64,000 nt of DNA from Nonomuraea jabiensis (GCF_014204795.1 NZ_JACHMB010000001.1:9126501-9190500), one strand, 5' to 3'. Positions 17,372-26,298 are shown, counted from the stretch's first letter. Notes: generated by a model not told the origin, from the letters alone. Numbers and translations are program-made.

Positions 17372-18790
17372 GTGGCGCTTGCCGCGAGAGTCCGTTTGCT
17401 GTTCCCGCTGTCGTTGCTGTTGTCGATGCTGGCGGGAGTGCTGACCGTACCGTGGTCCACCTCGGCGGTGGCAGCTTCGCGATCGCAGTTCGCCTGCGAC
17501 GCAGAGGATTCGCCGGACAAGGGATGGGTGTTGCCGATCTACGTCTATCAGCCAGAGCAGGACAAGTACGACGCCGATCTGGGCGCCCTGTTGAACGCCA
17601 TCTGGGAGACGGACCAGACCTTCGACGCCAGCGCTCAACGGTTCGAGATCTCCCGGAGAATCCGGTTCCTGCAGGATGGCGACTGCCGTCCCGTGGTGGC
17701 GAAGCTGCCCTTCGTCAAGGGCCGCAACCGGGCGGAGATGAGCAAGGCGCTCGGGGAGAACCTCGCCGCCCAGCCGGCCCTGGTGCGCAAGCTCTGGCCT
17801 ACCAATCGTGTGAAGCCGCTGTTCTCCGTCAGGGACAACGACATCACCAACTCGTGCACGGGTGGCGGTGCCGACGCCGGACTCAGTAATGGTGGCGCCA
17901 TCCTGCCTCGCTGGTGCTGGGGCGAAGCCGGGCTCACCCACGAGCTGCTGCACACCTTCGGGCTTTCGCACTGCAACAACGATCCCAAGAACGGTGACGA
18001 CCCCCTCTGCCGCAACTCGGGCAGCAAGCCGGAGTGCAAGAGCGACGCCGCGTCGAACTATCACCTCGACTCCTGCCGGATCGACGACTTCCGCTACTTC
18101 GAACCGACGCCCGTGCGGCAGCCGCCACTGGCGAAAAACTGGAACGTCGCGTTCAGCCCGTACCTGATCCAGGACCAGCCGAGCCCGGTGTGGAACCTCC
18201 GCCTCAAAGCAGTCGATAACGGCAAGTGTCTCGACGGCAGCGGGCAACAGGTGGTACAGCGCTCGTGTGCGGACACCAAGAACCAGACCTGGCAGCGGAC
18301 AAGCTTCGTCAGCCGGGCCGGCGGCCGCCTGTCCGTCAAGGACAACAATGACGGAGCTCCGGCGGTGCGCGATGCCGGAGGCACCGTCATGGCCGAATCG
18401 CTTGGGGGCACCACAGCAGCGTCGACCCCGACCAAGACCCCGGAGGCCACCACGACTCCCACCCCGACCCGGGCTCCTGACCCCTCCGCGGCTCCGACGA
18501 CGGCGCCTGAACCGCCCCCGTCCCATGGGCCGCAGGCACGGACCGCCAGCTTCAAGAGCTCGTACGGGACCTGCCTGACCGCCACCCGCACACAGGCGAG
18601 CCTGAAGGCGTGCCGGACGAAGTGGCGCGTCGTGCCGGTCGCCCGCGGGGCCGTTCAACTGCGATACGGCAGCGGCTGCCTGGCTCTCGGCCCGGCCCGC
18701 CAGGGTAAGCGCGCCGTCGTCCTCACCGCCTGCCGCGGCACGGCCAAGGGCCGGCGCCGGCTGCTGGAAACGCAGCGGCCGGCACGGTGA
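17372..18790 (+). CDS. Secreted metzincin-like metalloprotease with ricin-type tail
   Basis: A 472-aa product from a GTG with no clear ribosome site. Residues 1-35 form a signal peptide ending AVAAS. HELLHTFGLSH at 190-200 is HExxHxxGxxH, the zinc site of metzincins, surrounded by many Cys. A region with CLDGSGQQVVQRSC and QTWQR near 260-310 looks like a ricin-type lectin repeat. A Thr/Pro linker (about 335-375) leads to a second CLTA...CLALG repeat. It follows eboF by 21 bp but is of a different class and may be a separate unit. Substrate unknown; confidence is high for the zinc motif, lower for the full fold. Confidence 0.65.
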   Translation: MALAARVRLLFPLSLLLSMLAGVLTVPWSTSAVAASRSQFACDAEDSPDKGWVLPIYVYQPEQDKYDADLGALLNAIWETDQTFDASAQRFEISRRIRFLQDGDCRPVVAKLPFVKGRNRAEMSKALGENLAAQPALVRKLWPTNRVKPLFSVRDNDITNSCTGGGADAGLSNGGAILPRWCWGEAGLTHELLHTFGLSHCNNDPKNGDDPLCRNSGSKPECKSDAASNYHLDSCRIDDFRYFEPTPVRQPPLAKNWNVAFSPYLIQDQPSPVWNLRLKAVDNGKCLDGSGQQVVQRSCADTKNQTWQRTSFVSRAGGRLSVKDNNDGAPAVRDAGGTVMAESLGGTTAASTPTKTPEATTTPTPTRAPDPSAAPTTAPEPPPSHGPQARTASFKSSYGTCLTATRTQASLKACRTKWRVVPVARGAVQLRYGSGCLALGPARQGKRAVVLTACRGTAKGRRRLLETQRPAR

Positions 18791-18793
18791 CGG

Positions 18794-18910
18794 ATGAAGA
18801 GCGCGACCACGAAGGCCACCCGGCTCGTCATTCTCGCCGCCGGCAAGTCGGCTCGCGTGTATGCCAAGGCGGCGTACACGAAGAACGCGCTGAAGTTCGC
18901 GATCAGGTAA
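18794..18910 (+). CDS. Small cationic peptide, 38 aa
   Basis: The ATG at 18794 begins three bases after the metalloprotease stop and the frame ends in TAA at 18910. It encodes a basic peptide (nine Lys/Arg) with LVILAAGKSARVYAKAAY. Third positions are mostly G/C, so the frame looks coded. It directly abuts the sigma factor GTG. No homologue is recognised; it could be a remnant or a small membrane-active peptide. Confidence 0.4.
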   Translation: MKSATTKATRLVILAAGKSARVYAKAAYTKNALKFAIR

Positions 18911-19327
18911 GTGACGGAGTCCACCATCGAGGACACCGCCCTGACCCGCCTGGTCAGGGCGGGGGACAGTCGTGCCATCGCCGAGCTCCATGAGCGGCAT
19001 CACGCGGCTGTCCTCGCTCTCGCCCGCCGTCTGTGTCTAGACCCGCAGACGGCGGAGGATCTCGCCAGTGAGGCGTTCGTCCGCACCCTCCGGACCGTCC
19101 GCTCTGGCACGGCCGGTCCGGAGGGGCCGTGGCGTCTTTATCTGTACGCGGTGGTACGCGACACGGCAGCCGAGTCGCTCCGATCAGCGGCTGGCCCTGA
19201 CCCGGAGTTTGGGGAGAGGCGCTGGCGGCTTTCGCGGTCGCTGCGCGCACATCTGGAGTCGTGCCCGAACTCCTACACCGCAAAGCGCGGACCGCGGCGA
19301 AATGCTTCGACCGGGTACTCGTGGTGA
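18911..19327 (+). pseudogene. ECF-type sigma factor remnant with internal deletion
   Basis: The first 95 residues match region 2 of a sigma-70 family factor (IAELHERHHAAVLALARR, DLASEAFVRTLRTV, WRLYLYAVVRDTAAESL). Region 4 is absent. The frame then jumps into LRAHLESCPNSYTA, which resembles the zinc-finger tail (HLxxCxxC) of larger sigma proteins of this kind, with the last Cys replaced by Ser. This suggests a deletion of the middle of a longer gene. The 138-aa product is unlikely to work as a sigma factor. Confidence 0.6.
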
Positions 19328-19331
19328 GTGC

Positions 19332-19976
19332 TCACTCTGTCCCCACGACGACGGCGGTAAGGATGAGATCGTCAACGACCTTCCAGCGGCCGGTGAGCTC
19401 CGACGGAGTCCCGGGCATCAGCGGCCGGGCCGCGAAGGTCCCTTCGCCCAGCTCGACCTCCAGATCGGTGAAGCCGAGCCGGTGCCGGGTCAGTGGCCAC
19501 CAGGCCTTGCACACCGCTTCCTTCGCGCTGAACAGCACTCTTCCCAGATGGACGCCTGGCGCATGGAGCTCCAGCTGTTCGAGCATGATCCGTTCGGCCT
19601 GGGTCGTGATGAAGTCCAGCGCGACGCGCGGGAACTCCGCGTGCGGCTCGGCGTCGATGCCCACCGCGGCCGCCTCGCGGCTCACCGCGCACGCCCGATA
19701 GCCGAGGCAGTGCGTGATGCTCCCGGCAACCCCGGGGGGCCAGTCGGGGGCGCCCATCGGCCCCCGGCCGACTGGCAATGGCGGGAAGCCGAGCCGCGTA
19801 AGCGCTGCGCGGGCGCAAGCGCGCCCAGTTGCGAACTCCTGGCGGCGATACGCGCTCATCTTTTCGGCGACCGCCCATTCCACGGGATGCAGCAGCACAC
19901 TCGGCAGATCCCGGCGGGCCTCCACAGCGATCACCCGGGGCGGCAGGATCTCCTGGATCAATCCTCCAACGTGCAC
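19332..19976 (-). CDS. 4'-phosphopantetheinyl transferase (Sfp/EntD type)
   Basis: A 214-aa protein with GIDAE at 106-110 and FSAKEAVCKAW at 149-159, the two Mg/CoA-binding motifs of this family, plus GSITHC around 85-90. The GTG at 19976 lies within the end of the carboxylase gene; a TTG at 19961 would give a TTGA overlap but is too close to the GGAGGA. It would convert the ACP at 29342 to the holo form. The location after the carboxylase suggests that it belongs to the biosynthetic cluster. Confidence 0.9.
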   Translation of the reverse strand: MHVGGLIQEILPPRVIAVEARRDLPSVLLHPVEWAVAEKMSAYRRQEFATGRACARAALTRLGFPPLPVGRGPMGAPDWPPGVAGSITHCLGYRACAVSREAAAVGIDAEPHAEFPRVALDFITTQAERIMLEQLELHAPGVHLGRVLFSAKEAVCKAWWPLTRHRLGFTDLEVELGEGTFAARPLMPGTPSELTGRWKVVDDLILTAVVVGTE

Positions 19977-21697
19977 AGCACCGCCCCACCCGGTACGACA
20001 TCCCCGACAGAGGCGCTCAACCCACGCACCACTCCCGGCTTGTGCGCGAGCACCGGCTGTTCCATCTTCATCGCCTCGAGCATCATGATCAGCTCTCCGC
20101 TCTCCAGCCGCTCTCCGTCGGCGGCGGCGACTTTGACGATCGTCGCCTGCATCGGGCTGACCACCGCGTTGGCGTTGTTCGTGCCGGCGGCACGCGAGGC
20201 GTTTCGCCGCGTGGGCCTGGCCCTGGTAGCCGGAGTCTGACCGCCGAATCCGGACGGTAACCGGACCTCCAGTCGGCGGCCGTTGACCTCGACCACGACG
20301 GGCTCGGCGGCTGCGCGGTCGGACTCCTCGATCGCCCTTTCATCGGCGGGCGCGAGCGGCGTGGCGAACTCCGTCTCGATCCACTGCGTGTGAACCGCGA
20401 ACGGCTCGGCGGTGAAGGCGGGATCGGTCACGACGGCTCGATGGAAGGGCAGCGTGGTCGGGATGCCGGTGATCTCGAACTCGGCCAGCGCGCGGCGCGA
20501 ACGCTCCAGCGCCTCGGCCCTGGTCCTGCCCGTCACCACCAGCTTGGCCAGCAGGGAGTCGAAGGCACCGGGCACGTTCATGCCGGCCTCGTATCCGGCG
20601 TCCACGCGGACGCCGGGACCGGAGGGGGCGCGCCAGCCGGTGATGGAGCCGAAGCCGGGCAGGAACCCGCGTCCGGGGTCTTCGGCGTTGATCCTGAACT
20701 CGACGGCGTGACCGCGCAGGGGCAGCTCGTCGTAGCCGAGGGGCTCACCGGCGGCGATCCTGAACATCTCCCTGACCAGGTCGACGCCGGCGACCTCTTC
20801 GGTGACCGGATGCTCCACCTGCAGCCGGGTGTTGACCTCCAGAAAGGAGATCGTCCCGTCTGCGGCGACCAGGAACTCGCAGGTGCCGGCCCCGACATAG
20901 CCCGCTTCCTTGAGGATGGCGACCGAGGCGGTCTGGAGAATGCCGAGCTGCGCCTGCGTCAGGAACGGCGCGGGGGCCTCTTCCACCAGCTTCTGGTGAC
21001 GGCGCTGCAGCGAGCAGTCCCTGGTGGAGACCACGACGACGGTGCCATGAGCGTCCGCCAGGCACTGGGTCTCCACATGGCGGGGGCGCTCGAGATAACG
21101 CTCTACGAAGCAGTCGGCCCGGCCGAATGCGGTCCGCGCCTCTCGGGCCGCCGACTCGTACAGCTCCTCGATCTCGGCCGCCGACCGGGCGACCCGCAGC
21201 CCGCGGCCGCCTCCGCCGTAGGCCGCTTTGATCGCGACCGGCAGACCATGCACGGCGGCGAACCGGGCGACCTCGTCGGCCCCGGAGACAGGACCGTCGG
21301 TCCCCGCGGCCAGTGGCGCGCCCACTCGGGCAGCGATCCGCCGGGCCATCACCTTGTCGCCCAGCGCCACGATGGCCTCGGGCGGCGGCCCGATGTAGAT
21401 GAGCCCGGCATCGAGGACGGCCTTGGCGAATTCGGCGTTCTCCGCCAGGAACCCCCATCCGGGATGAATCGCGTCGGCCTTGGTGCGTGCCGCGACCTCC
21501 AGCATTTTGCCGATGTCGAGGTAGCTGGCCGCGGGGGTCTCCCCACCCAGGGCGAACGCCTCGTCCGCCAGGCGGACGTGCAGGGCGTCGCGGTCCGAGT
21601 CAGCGAACACCGCCACGCTCGCCAGCCCGGCGTCCCGGCAGGCGCGCACGATGCGGACGGCGGCCTCGCCGCGATTGGCAACGAGCACCTTACGCAC
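19958..21697 (-). CDS. Acyl-CoA carboxylase alpha subunit (biotin carboxylase plus BCCP)
   Basis: The 579-aa protein starts with GTG in an overlap with the epsilon gene. It contains KVLVANRGEAAVRIVRAC, the ATP-grasp glycine loop AAYGGGGRGLRV, EVNTRLQVEHPVTEEV and a C-terminal biotinyl domain with EAMKM and the biotin-accepting Lys at 544. It makes carboxybiotin for the beta subunit. The linker around 475-515 is Thr/Arg-rich and variable. With beta and epsilon it would produce malonyl- or alkylmalonyl-CoA as extender. Confidence 0.93.
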   Translation of the reverse strand: MRKVLVANRGEAAVRIVRACRDAGLASVAVFADSDRDALHVRLADEAFALGGETPAASYLDIGKMLEVAARTKADAIHPGWGFLAENAEFAKAVLDAGLIYIGPPPEAIVALGDKVMARRIAARVGAPLAAGTDGPVSGADEVARFAAVHGLPVAIKAAYGGGGRGLRVARSAAEIEELYESAAREARTAFGRADCFVERYLERPRHVETQCLADAHGTVVVVSTRDCSLQRRHQKLVEEAPAPFLTQAQLGILQTASVAILKEAGYVGAGTCEFLVAADGTISFLEVNTRLQVEHPVTEEVAGVDLVREMFRIAAGEPLGYDELPLRGHAVEFRINAEDPGRGFLPGFGSITGWRAPSGPGVRVDAGYEAGMNVPGAFDSLLAKLVVTGRTRAEALERSRRALAEFEITGIPTTLPFHRAVVTDPAFTAEPFAVHTQWIETEFATPLAPADERAIEESDRAAAEPVVVEVNGRRLEVRLPSGFGGQTPATRARPTRRNASRAAGTNNANAVVSPMQATIVKVAAADGERLESGELIMMLEAMKMEQPVLAHKPGVVRGLSASVGDVVPGGAVLCTLED

Positions 21698-21836
21698 GTC
21701 GGTTCCTCCCCGGGAGATACCGTTCCTCCGATGTCCACCGTGGCCGCTCGACTCGCGCCGGCTCGGCCTTCTCTCTGGGGCGTGTCAGAGACAGCAGCAG
21801 GACCACGGCGGCCGCGATCTCCTCGTCGGTGGCCAT
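21690..21836 (-). CDS. Acyl-CoA carboxylase epsilon subunit, 48 aa
   Basis: A small gene starting ATG at 21836, inside the TGATG of the beta subunit stop, and ending TAA at 21690, where it overlaps the alpha start by 8 nt. The sequence begins ATDEEIAAAVVLLLSLT and ends around RPRWTSEERYLPGRNRRA, the EEIAA...L...W pattern of actinobacterial ACC epsilon subunits. These stabilise the alpha-beta complex. Position between beta and alpha genes supports this strongly. Confidence 0.78.
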   Translation of the reverse strand: MATDEEIAAAVVLLLSLTRPREKAEPARVERPRWTSEERYLPGRNRRA

Positions 21837-23416
21837 CAGATCGGGGGGTTGCCGTGCTTGCGCTTGGGCAGAGCGGCCCGTTTGGTGCGCAATGCCTGCA
21901 GTGATCTGGCCAGGACCGCCCGGGTGGTGCTCGGGTCGATGACGTCGTCCACCAGGCCGCGCTCCACGGCGTAGTAGGGGTGCATGAGCTCACGCCGATA
22001 GTGCTCGACGCGCTCGGCGCGAGTCGTCTCAGGGTCGAGAGCGGCAGCGATCTCCTTCCTGAAGATCACGTTGGCTGCCGCCTCCGCGCCCATGACCGCG
22101 ATCTCGTTCGTGGGCCAGGCGAAGGACAGATCCGCGCCGATGGAGCGGGAGTCCATGACGATGTAGGCACCGCCGTACGCCTTGCGCACGATGACCTGGA
22201 TCCTGGGCACCGTCGCGGCGCAGTAGGCGTACAGCAGCTTGGCGCCGTGCCGGATGATGCCCCCGTGTTCCTGGCCGGTGCCGGGCAGGAACCCGGGGAC
22301 ATCCACGAAGGTGACGAGCGGGATGTTGAACGCGTCGCAGGTCTGCACGAACCTGGCCGCCTTCTCCGAGGCGGCGATGTCCAGCACTCCCGCCAGCGAG
22401 AGCGGCTGGTTGGCGACGACGCCCACGACCTGGCCGTCGATGCGGGCCAAGCCACAGATCATGTTCGGCGCCCAGTCCTCATGGCAGGCCATGAAGTCCT
22501 CGTCGTCGACCACCTCGGCGATGACGGCCCGCATGTCGTAGGCGCGGCTCGGGTCGGCGGGAACCAGATCCAGCAGCGCCGTGGCCGGCCGGTCGGCCGG
22601 ATCGCTCGTCTCCAGTGCCGGCGGGAACTCCTCGTTGTTGGACGGCAGCATCGACACCAGGTACCGCACGTCCGCCAGGCACGACAGCTCGTCGTCGTGC
22701 ACGAATGTGGCCACGCCCGTCTGGCTGCCGTGCACCCCGGCGCCGCCGAGCTCCTCGTGGCTGACCCGCTCGCCCGTCACAGCCGCCACGACGTCCGGGC
22801 CGGTGATGAACATCTGCGAACTGGTCCTGACCATGAAGACGAAGTCGGTGAGGGCGGGGGAGTAGGACGCCCCTCCCGCGCAGGGGCCCATGATCACGCT
22901 GATCTGCGGAATCACCCCGGACGCTCGCACGCTGCGCTGGAAGATGCCGCCATAGCCCGCCAGACCGGTTACGCCCTCCTGGATCCGAGCGCCGGCGCCG
23001 TCGTTGAGGCCGATGAGCGGTGCCCCCGCGTCGTACGCCATGTCCATGATCTTGTGGATCTTCTGCGCGTGCGCCTCGCCGAGCGAACCTCCGAAGACGC
23101 GGAAGTCGTGGGCGTAGACGAACACGGTCCGGCCCTCGATCGTGCCCCAGCCGGTGACGACCCCATCTCCGTACGGCCGGCGGCCTTCCATCCCGAACCC
23201 GGTGGCACGATGCCTGCGCAACCCCTCCACCTCGGTGAAGGAGCCAGGGTCGAGCAGCGCGTCCAGGCGTTCCCACACCGTGAGCTTGCCCTTGGCCCGC
23301 TGCCGCAGGGTCTCCGGGGCGTCTGGCGCCGGCCTCGCCGCCACGCGGAGCCGGTCCAGCTCCGCCACGCGGGCGCGCATGCCGGTATCGAGTTCCCGAT
23401 CCTCGAGAATGGTCAT
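21836..23416 (-). CDS. Acyl-CoA carboxylase beta (carboxyltransferase) subunit
   Basis: A 526-aa crotonase-fold carboxyltransferase with GKLTVWERLDALLDPGSF, GGSLGEAHAQKIHKIMD, GGIFQRSVRASGVIPQIS and GPCAGGASYSPALTDF in the N-half. VDVPGFLPGTGQEHGGII and KAYGGAYIVM follow in the C-half. These are the biotin/acyl-CoA blocks of PccB/AccB. The acyl group (acetyl, propionyl or longer) cannot be decided here. It is the first gene of the carboxylase-PPTase operon, divergent from the LLM oxidoreductase. Confidence 0.92.
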   Translation of the reverse strand: MTILEDRELDTGMRARVAELDRLRVAARPAPDAPETLRQRAKGKLTVWERLDALLDPGSFTEVEGLRRHRATGFGMEGRRPYGDGVVTGWGTIEGRTVFVYAHDFRVFGGSLGEAHAQKIHKIMDMAYDAGAPLIGLNDGAGARIQEGVTGLAGYGGIFQRSVRASGVIPQISVIMGPCAGGASYSPALTDFVFMVRTSSQMFITGPDVVAAVTGERVSHEELGGAGVHGSQTGVATFVHDDELSCLADVRYLVSMLPSNNEEFPPALETSDPADRPATALLDLVPADPSRAYDMRAVIAEVVDDEDFMACHEDWAPNMICGLARIDGQVVGVVANQPLSLAGVLDIAASEKAARFVQTCDAFNIPLVTFVDVPGFLPGTGQEHGGIIRHGAKLLYAYCAATVPRIQVIVRKAYGGAYIVMDSRSIGADLSFAWPTNEIAVMGAEAAANVIFRKEIAAALDPETTRAERVEHYRRELMHPYYAVERGLVDDVIDPSTTRAVLARSLQALRTKRAALPKRKHGNPPI

Positions 23417-23519
23417 GTCGGGGCACCTCCAATGCGGTGGATATCGTCGATGCTGCCAAGCCGGAACGCGCCCCCGAAAGGGTGGTCCGTCCTAAGTGGC
23501 AGGCCCGTGTTCGCCTAAA

Positions 23520-23531
23520 GAAACATGTTTC
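23520..23531. promoter_or_regulatory. Perfect palindrome in divergent promoter region
   Basis: GAAACATGTTTC is a perfect 12-bp palindrome between the carboxylase operon and the LLM oxidoreductase (189-bp gap). The sequence just before it is TGTTCGCCT, also seen upstream of the ACP gene. A regulator site is inferred. Confidence 0.4.
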
Positions 23532-23605
23532 CCGGGCTCTCTGGCCGTGCTATTGGCCCGGTGTTCTGATCGTTGCCGGAATGGCGCGCGACTAGGAGGT
23601 CATCC

Positions 23606-24625
23606 GTGCGAATAGATTTCCACGGCATCACGGCCGGCCCGGAGATATTCGGGGAATGGGCGGAGCGGGCGGAAGAGCTCGGCTACGACTCGATCTGGAT
23701 GTCGGAGACCCAGCACGATCCGTTCGTGGGCCTGACCGCGGCGGCCCTACGCACCAGCCGGCCATCCATCCGCACGGGCCTGGCAGTGGTGTTCGCCAGG
23801 AACCCGATGACGACCGCGATGCTGGCCAACGATCTGCAGCTGGTGTCCGGGGGGCGATTCGCGCTGGGCATCGGCTCCCAGCTGCAGACGCACATCACCA
23901 AGCGCTTCGGCATGCCCTGGTCCAACCCGGCGGCGAGGATGCGAGAGTACATCCTGGCGCTGCGGGCGATCTGGGAATGCTTCGCGACCGATGGCCGGTT
24001 GCGCTTCCGAGGGGAGTTCTACCGGCACACGCTCATGAGCCCGTTCTTCAACCCCGGGCCCAATCCGTACGGCTCGCCGCCGATCCTGCTGGCAGGGGTC
24101 GGCCCGATGATGACACGGGTCGCGGGCGAGCTCGCGGACGGGTTCCTCGCCCACATCATGACCACGCGGGAGCTGCTGGAAGAGACCACCTTGCCCGCAC
24201 TGCGTGCGGCACGCGAGGCGGCGGGCAGATCCATGGACGGCTTCGAGATCCACGTCACGCCCATCGTGGCCGCGAGCGACGACGAGCGGGAGCTGGGCGT
24301 GGCGATCAGGCGCGCCAAGGAGTCGATCGCCTACTACGCCTCCATCCCGAGCTACGCGCCCGTGCTCGAACTGCACGGCCTGGGCGGGCTGAAGGACGAG
24401 CTCTACCGGCTGGCCGGGACCGGGCGGGCGGCCGAGATGCCGGACGCCATCGACGACTCCGTACTGGAGACCTTCGCGATCGTCGGTGGCTTCAAGGAGG
24501 CGGCCGTCAAGATTCACGAGCGGTTCGGCGGGCTGGCCACCAGCGTCGCGTTCTTCCAGTCGATCGAGCGGTCGCCGGAGGAAATCCAGCCGATGCACGA
24601 AGCTCTGCGCCGGCAGGTGTCCTGA
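23606..24625 (+). CDS. LLM class F420-dependent oxidoreductase
   Basis: The GTG at 23606 has AGGAGG five bases upstream and gives 339 aa. Luciferase-like features: WAERAEELGYDSIWMSETQ, LQLVSGGRFALGIGSQLQTHITKRFGM, FRGEFYRHTLMSPFF and a C-terminal GGFKEAAVKIHERF. It resembles the MSMEG_2256-type subgroup of F420 oxidoreductases. In this cluster it may reduce or oxidise an acyl or butenolide intermediate; no substrate is implied by sequence. It converges on the propeller gene, with a terminator between them. Confidence 0.85.
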   Translation: MRIDFHGITAGPEIFGEWAERAEELGYDSIWMSETQHDPFVGLTAAALRTSRPSIRTGLAVVFARNPMTTAMLANDLQLVSGGRFALGIGSQLQTHITKRFGMPWSNPAARMREYILALRAIWECFATDGRLRFRGEFYRHTLMSPFFNPGPNPYGSPPILLAGVGPMMTRVAGELADGFLAHIMTTRELLEETTLPALRAAREAAGRSMDGFEIHVTPIVAASDDERELGVAIRRAKESIAYYASIPSYAPVLELHGLGGLKDELYRLAGTGRAAEMPDAIDDSVLETFAIVGGFKEAAVKIHERFGGLATSVAFFQSIERSPEEIQPMHEALRRQVS

Positions 24626-24643
24626 TCCGGCGGACGGAATGGT

Positions 24644-24684
24644 GTGAGCGGTAGCCGGTTCCCGGCTACCGCTCACGTTTTTTT
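24644..24684 (+). terminator. Intrinsic terminator after the LLM oxidoreductase
   Basis: A perfect 15-bp stem (24644-24658 with 24662-24676) and TTC loop are followed by G and seven T. This separates the plus-strand oxidoreductase from the convergent propeller gene. Confidence 0.9.
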
Positions 24685-24696
24685 CTCGTGACCGCG

Positions 24697-26298
24697 TTAC
24701 CGTCCGCCGATGGAGAAGGCGTAGAAGGTCTTGCTGCCCTTGCCCTGGATGAACCGGTTGTTGTACCCGTTGCCCCAGTAGAGCGTGCCGTTGACGATGG
24801 CCGGTCCCGCGTTCGACGACCCCTCGCCGAGGAAGTCCCACAGGATCTTGCCGGTTGCGCCGTCGAGGGCATACATGTGGCCGCTCATCGAGCCCGCGAA
24901 CATGACCCCGTTGGCCGTGGTCACGGCGCCCATCGTCTCGGCGTTGGACGGATCGGCACGCTCCCAGAGGATCCGGCCGGTGACGGCGTCCAGGGCGAAG
25001 AAGATGCCGTTCGTGGTGACCGTCCCGTCCGGGAGCGTGTGTGCAACGTGGTTGGTGTTGGCGTTGCTGACGTAGATCCGGCGTCCGTCGGTGGCGCTGC
25101 CCCACTCGATGCCGCCGTGCACGCCGCCGGGTCCCACCTGTGTCTTCCAGACGGTCTTCCCGGTCCGGGCGTCGACCAGCCAGTATTCCCCGCTCTTCTG
25201 GCCCGCGCCGACCACGAGGCGCGGCCGGCCGTACTCACCGGGGATCGTGAACAGGTGGCCGCCCTCGCCGAAGTCGAAGTCCCCACCGTGGTTGGGCGGG
25301 CAGTTCTCCGGCGGGAAACCGGGTTCACAGGCCACGGTCCAGGCGTCGAACGCCTTGTCACCGGCCGTCCATCGGATCGCTCCGGTACGCAGGTCCAGCG
25401 CGAGCAGCTGGTCGATGTGGTTGTCGTCGGGCAGGCACTGCTCAGGCGTGCCACCGGCCGTCTGACACTGGGTGACGCTGAGCGGCACGGTCAGGTTCTG
25501 GCCGGACCCGACGATCACCGTACGGTTGACGACGTCGATGACGGGGGAGGTGCTCCACACCCCACCCCCGCTGAAGCCACCCGGCTTGCCGCCGTTGTCC
25601 GGCACGGTGTAGGTCTTCCACAGCACGCGGCCTGTCGCGGCGTCCACGGCGTTGACGCTGCCGCGGAAGGTGCAGCAGGGGTAGCCGGGCAGGCCGGCCA
25701 CGGCGGCCTCCTTGGAGGAGACCCCCTGGTAGACGACCCCGCCGAAGACCACGGGAGAGCCGGTGAGCACGGCGGCGAAGTGCTCGTCCAGGGTGGTCTT
25801 CCAGATCAGGTCGCCCGACGCGGCGTCCACGGCCATGAGGTGCGTACCCTTGCCGCCGCTGGGGCTGTTCTGGTCGCCGAAATACAGCCGGCCGCCCGCG
25901 TAGGCCGGGCTCGCCCGGACGATGCTGCCGGGGATTCCGTTCCAGTCCGAGACCTTGCGCTGCCAGATCACCTTGCCGGTCGCAGCGTCCAGCTTGGAGA
26001 AGGTGCCGCCCCAGTCGGGCACGTAGACTGCGCCGTCGACCACGGCCGGGATCGCGGAGGTGTCGCCGGCCGCGGTGAAGGTCCATTTTACGGCGAGCCG
26101 ATCGGCGTTGCCCGGGCGGATGCGCCGCTCGAAGGGGTTGGACTTGGTGTTGAGGTAATCGTGGCCGCCCATCCGCCAGTCCAGCGGAGAGCCGTAGGGT
26201 TCGGCCGAGACCGCCGCCTCGGCGGGAGCCGTACTCACGCCCAGAACGAGGGCGACAATCGCGGCGATGGCCGGCCGCCACCTCATCGACCTCCTCAT
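24697..26298 (-). CDS. Secreted PQQ-binding-like beta-propeller protein
   Basis: The ATG at 26298 lies in a TGATG overlap with the SnoaL gene and gives 533 aa. The first 29 residues are a signal peptide (IAAIVALVLGVSTAPAEAA). Repeated propeller blades are visible: LDAATGKVIWQRKV, VDAASGDLIWKTTL, VDAATGRVLWKTYT, LDLRTGAIRWTAG, VDARTGKTVWKT and LDAVTGRILWERA. Cys pairs (CCTF, CQT, CLP) are unusual for this family and suggest an extracellular fold. It is the last gene of the AfsA operon. PQQ binding and dehydrogenase activity are possible, not proven. Confidence 0.85.
   Translation of the reverse strand: MRRSMRWRPAIAAIVALVLGVSTAPAEAAVSAEPYGSPLDWRMGGHDYLNTKSNPFERRIRPGNADRLAVKWTFTAAGDTSAIPAVVDGAVYVPDWGGTFSKLDAATGKVIWQRKVSDWNGIPGSIVRASPAYAGGRLYFGDQNSPSGGKGTHLMAVDAASGDLIWKTTLDEHFAAVLTGSPVVFGGVVYQGVSSKEAAVAGLPGYPCCTFRGSVNAVDAATGRVLWKTYTVPDNGGKPGGFSGGGVWSTSPVIDVVNRTVIVGSGQNLTVPLSVTQCQTAGGTPEQCLPDDNHIDQLLALDLRTGAIRWTAGDKAFDAWTVACEPGFPPENCPPNHGGDFDFGEGGHLFTIPGEYGRPRLVVGAGQKSGEYWLVDARTGKTVWKTQVGPGGVHGGIEWGSATDGRRIYVSNANTNHVAHTLPDGTVTTNGIFFALDAVTGRILWERADPSNAETMGAVTTANGVMFAGSMSGHMYALDGATGKILWDFLGEGSSNAGPAIVNGTLYWGNGYNNRFIQGKGSKTFYAFSIGGR

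Noticed and set aside
16424..19003. 859-codon minus frame
   Set aside because: It is opposite eboF and the metzincin gene, with no motif; a shadow.
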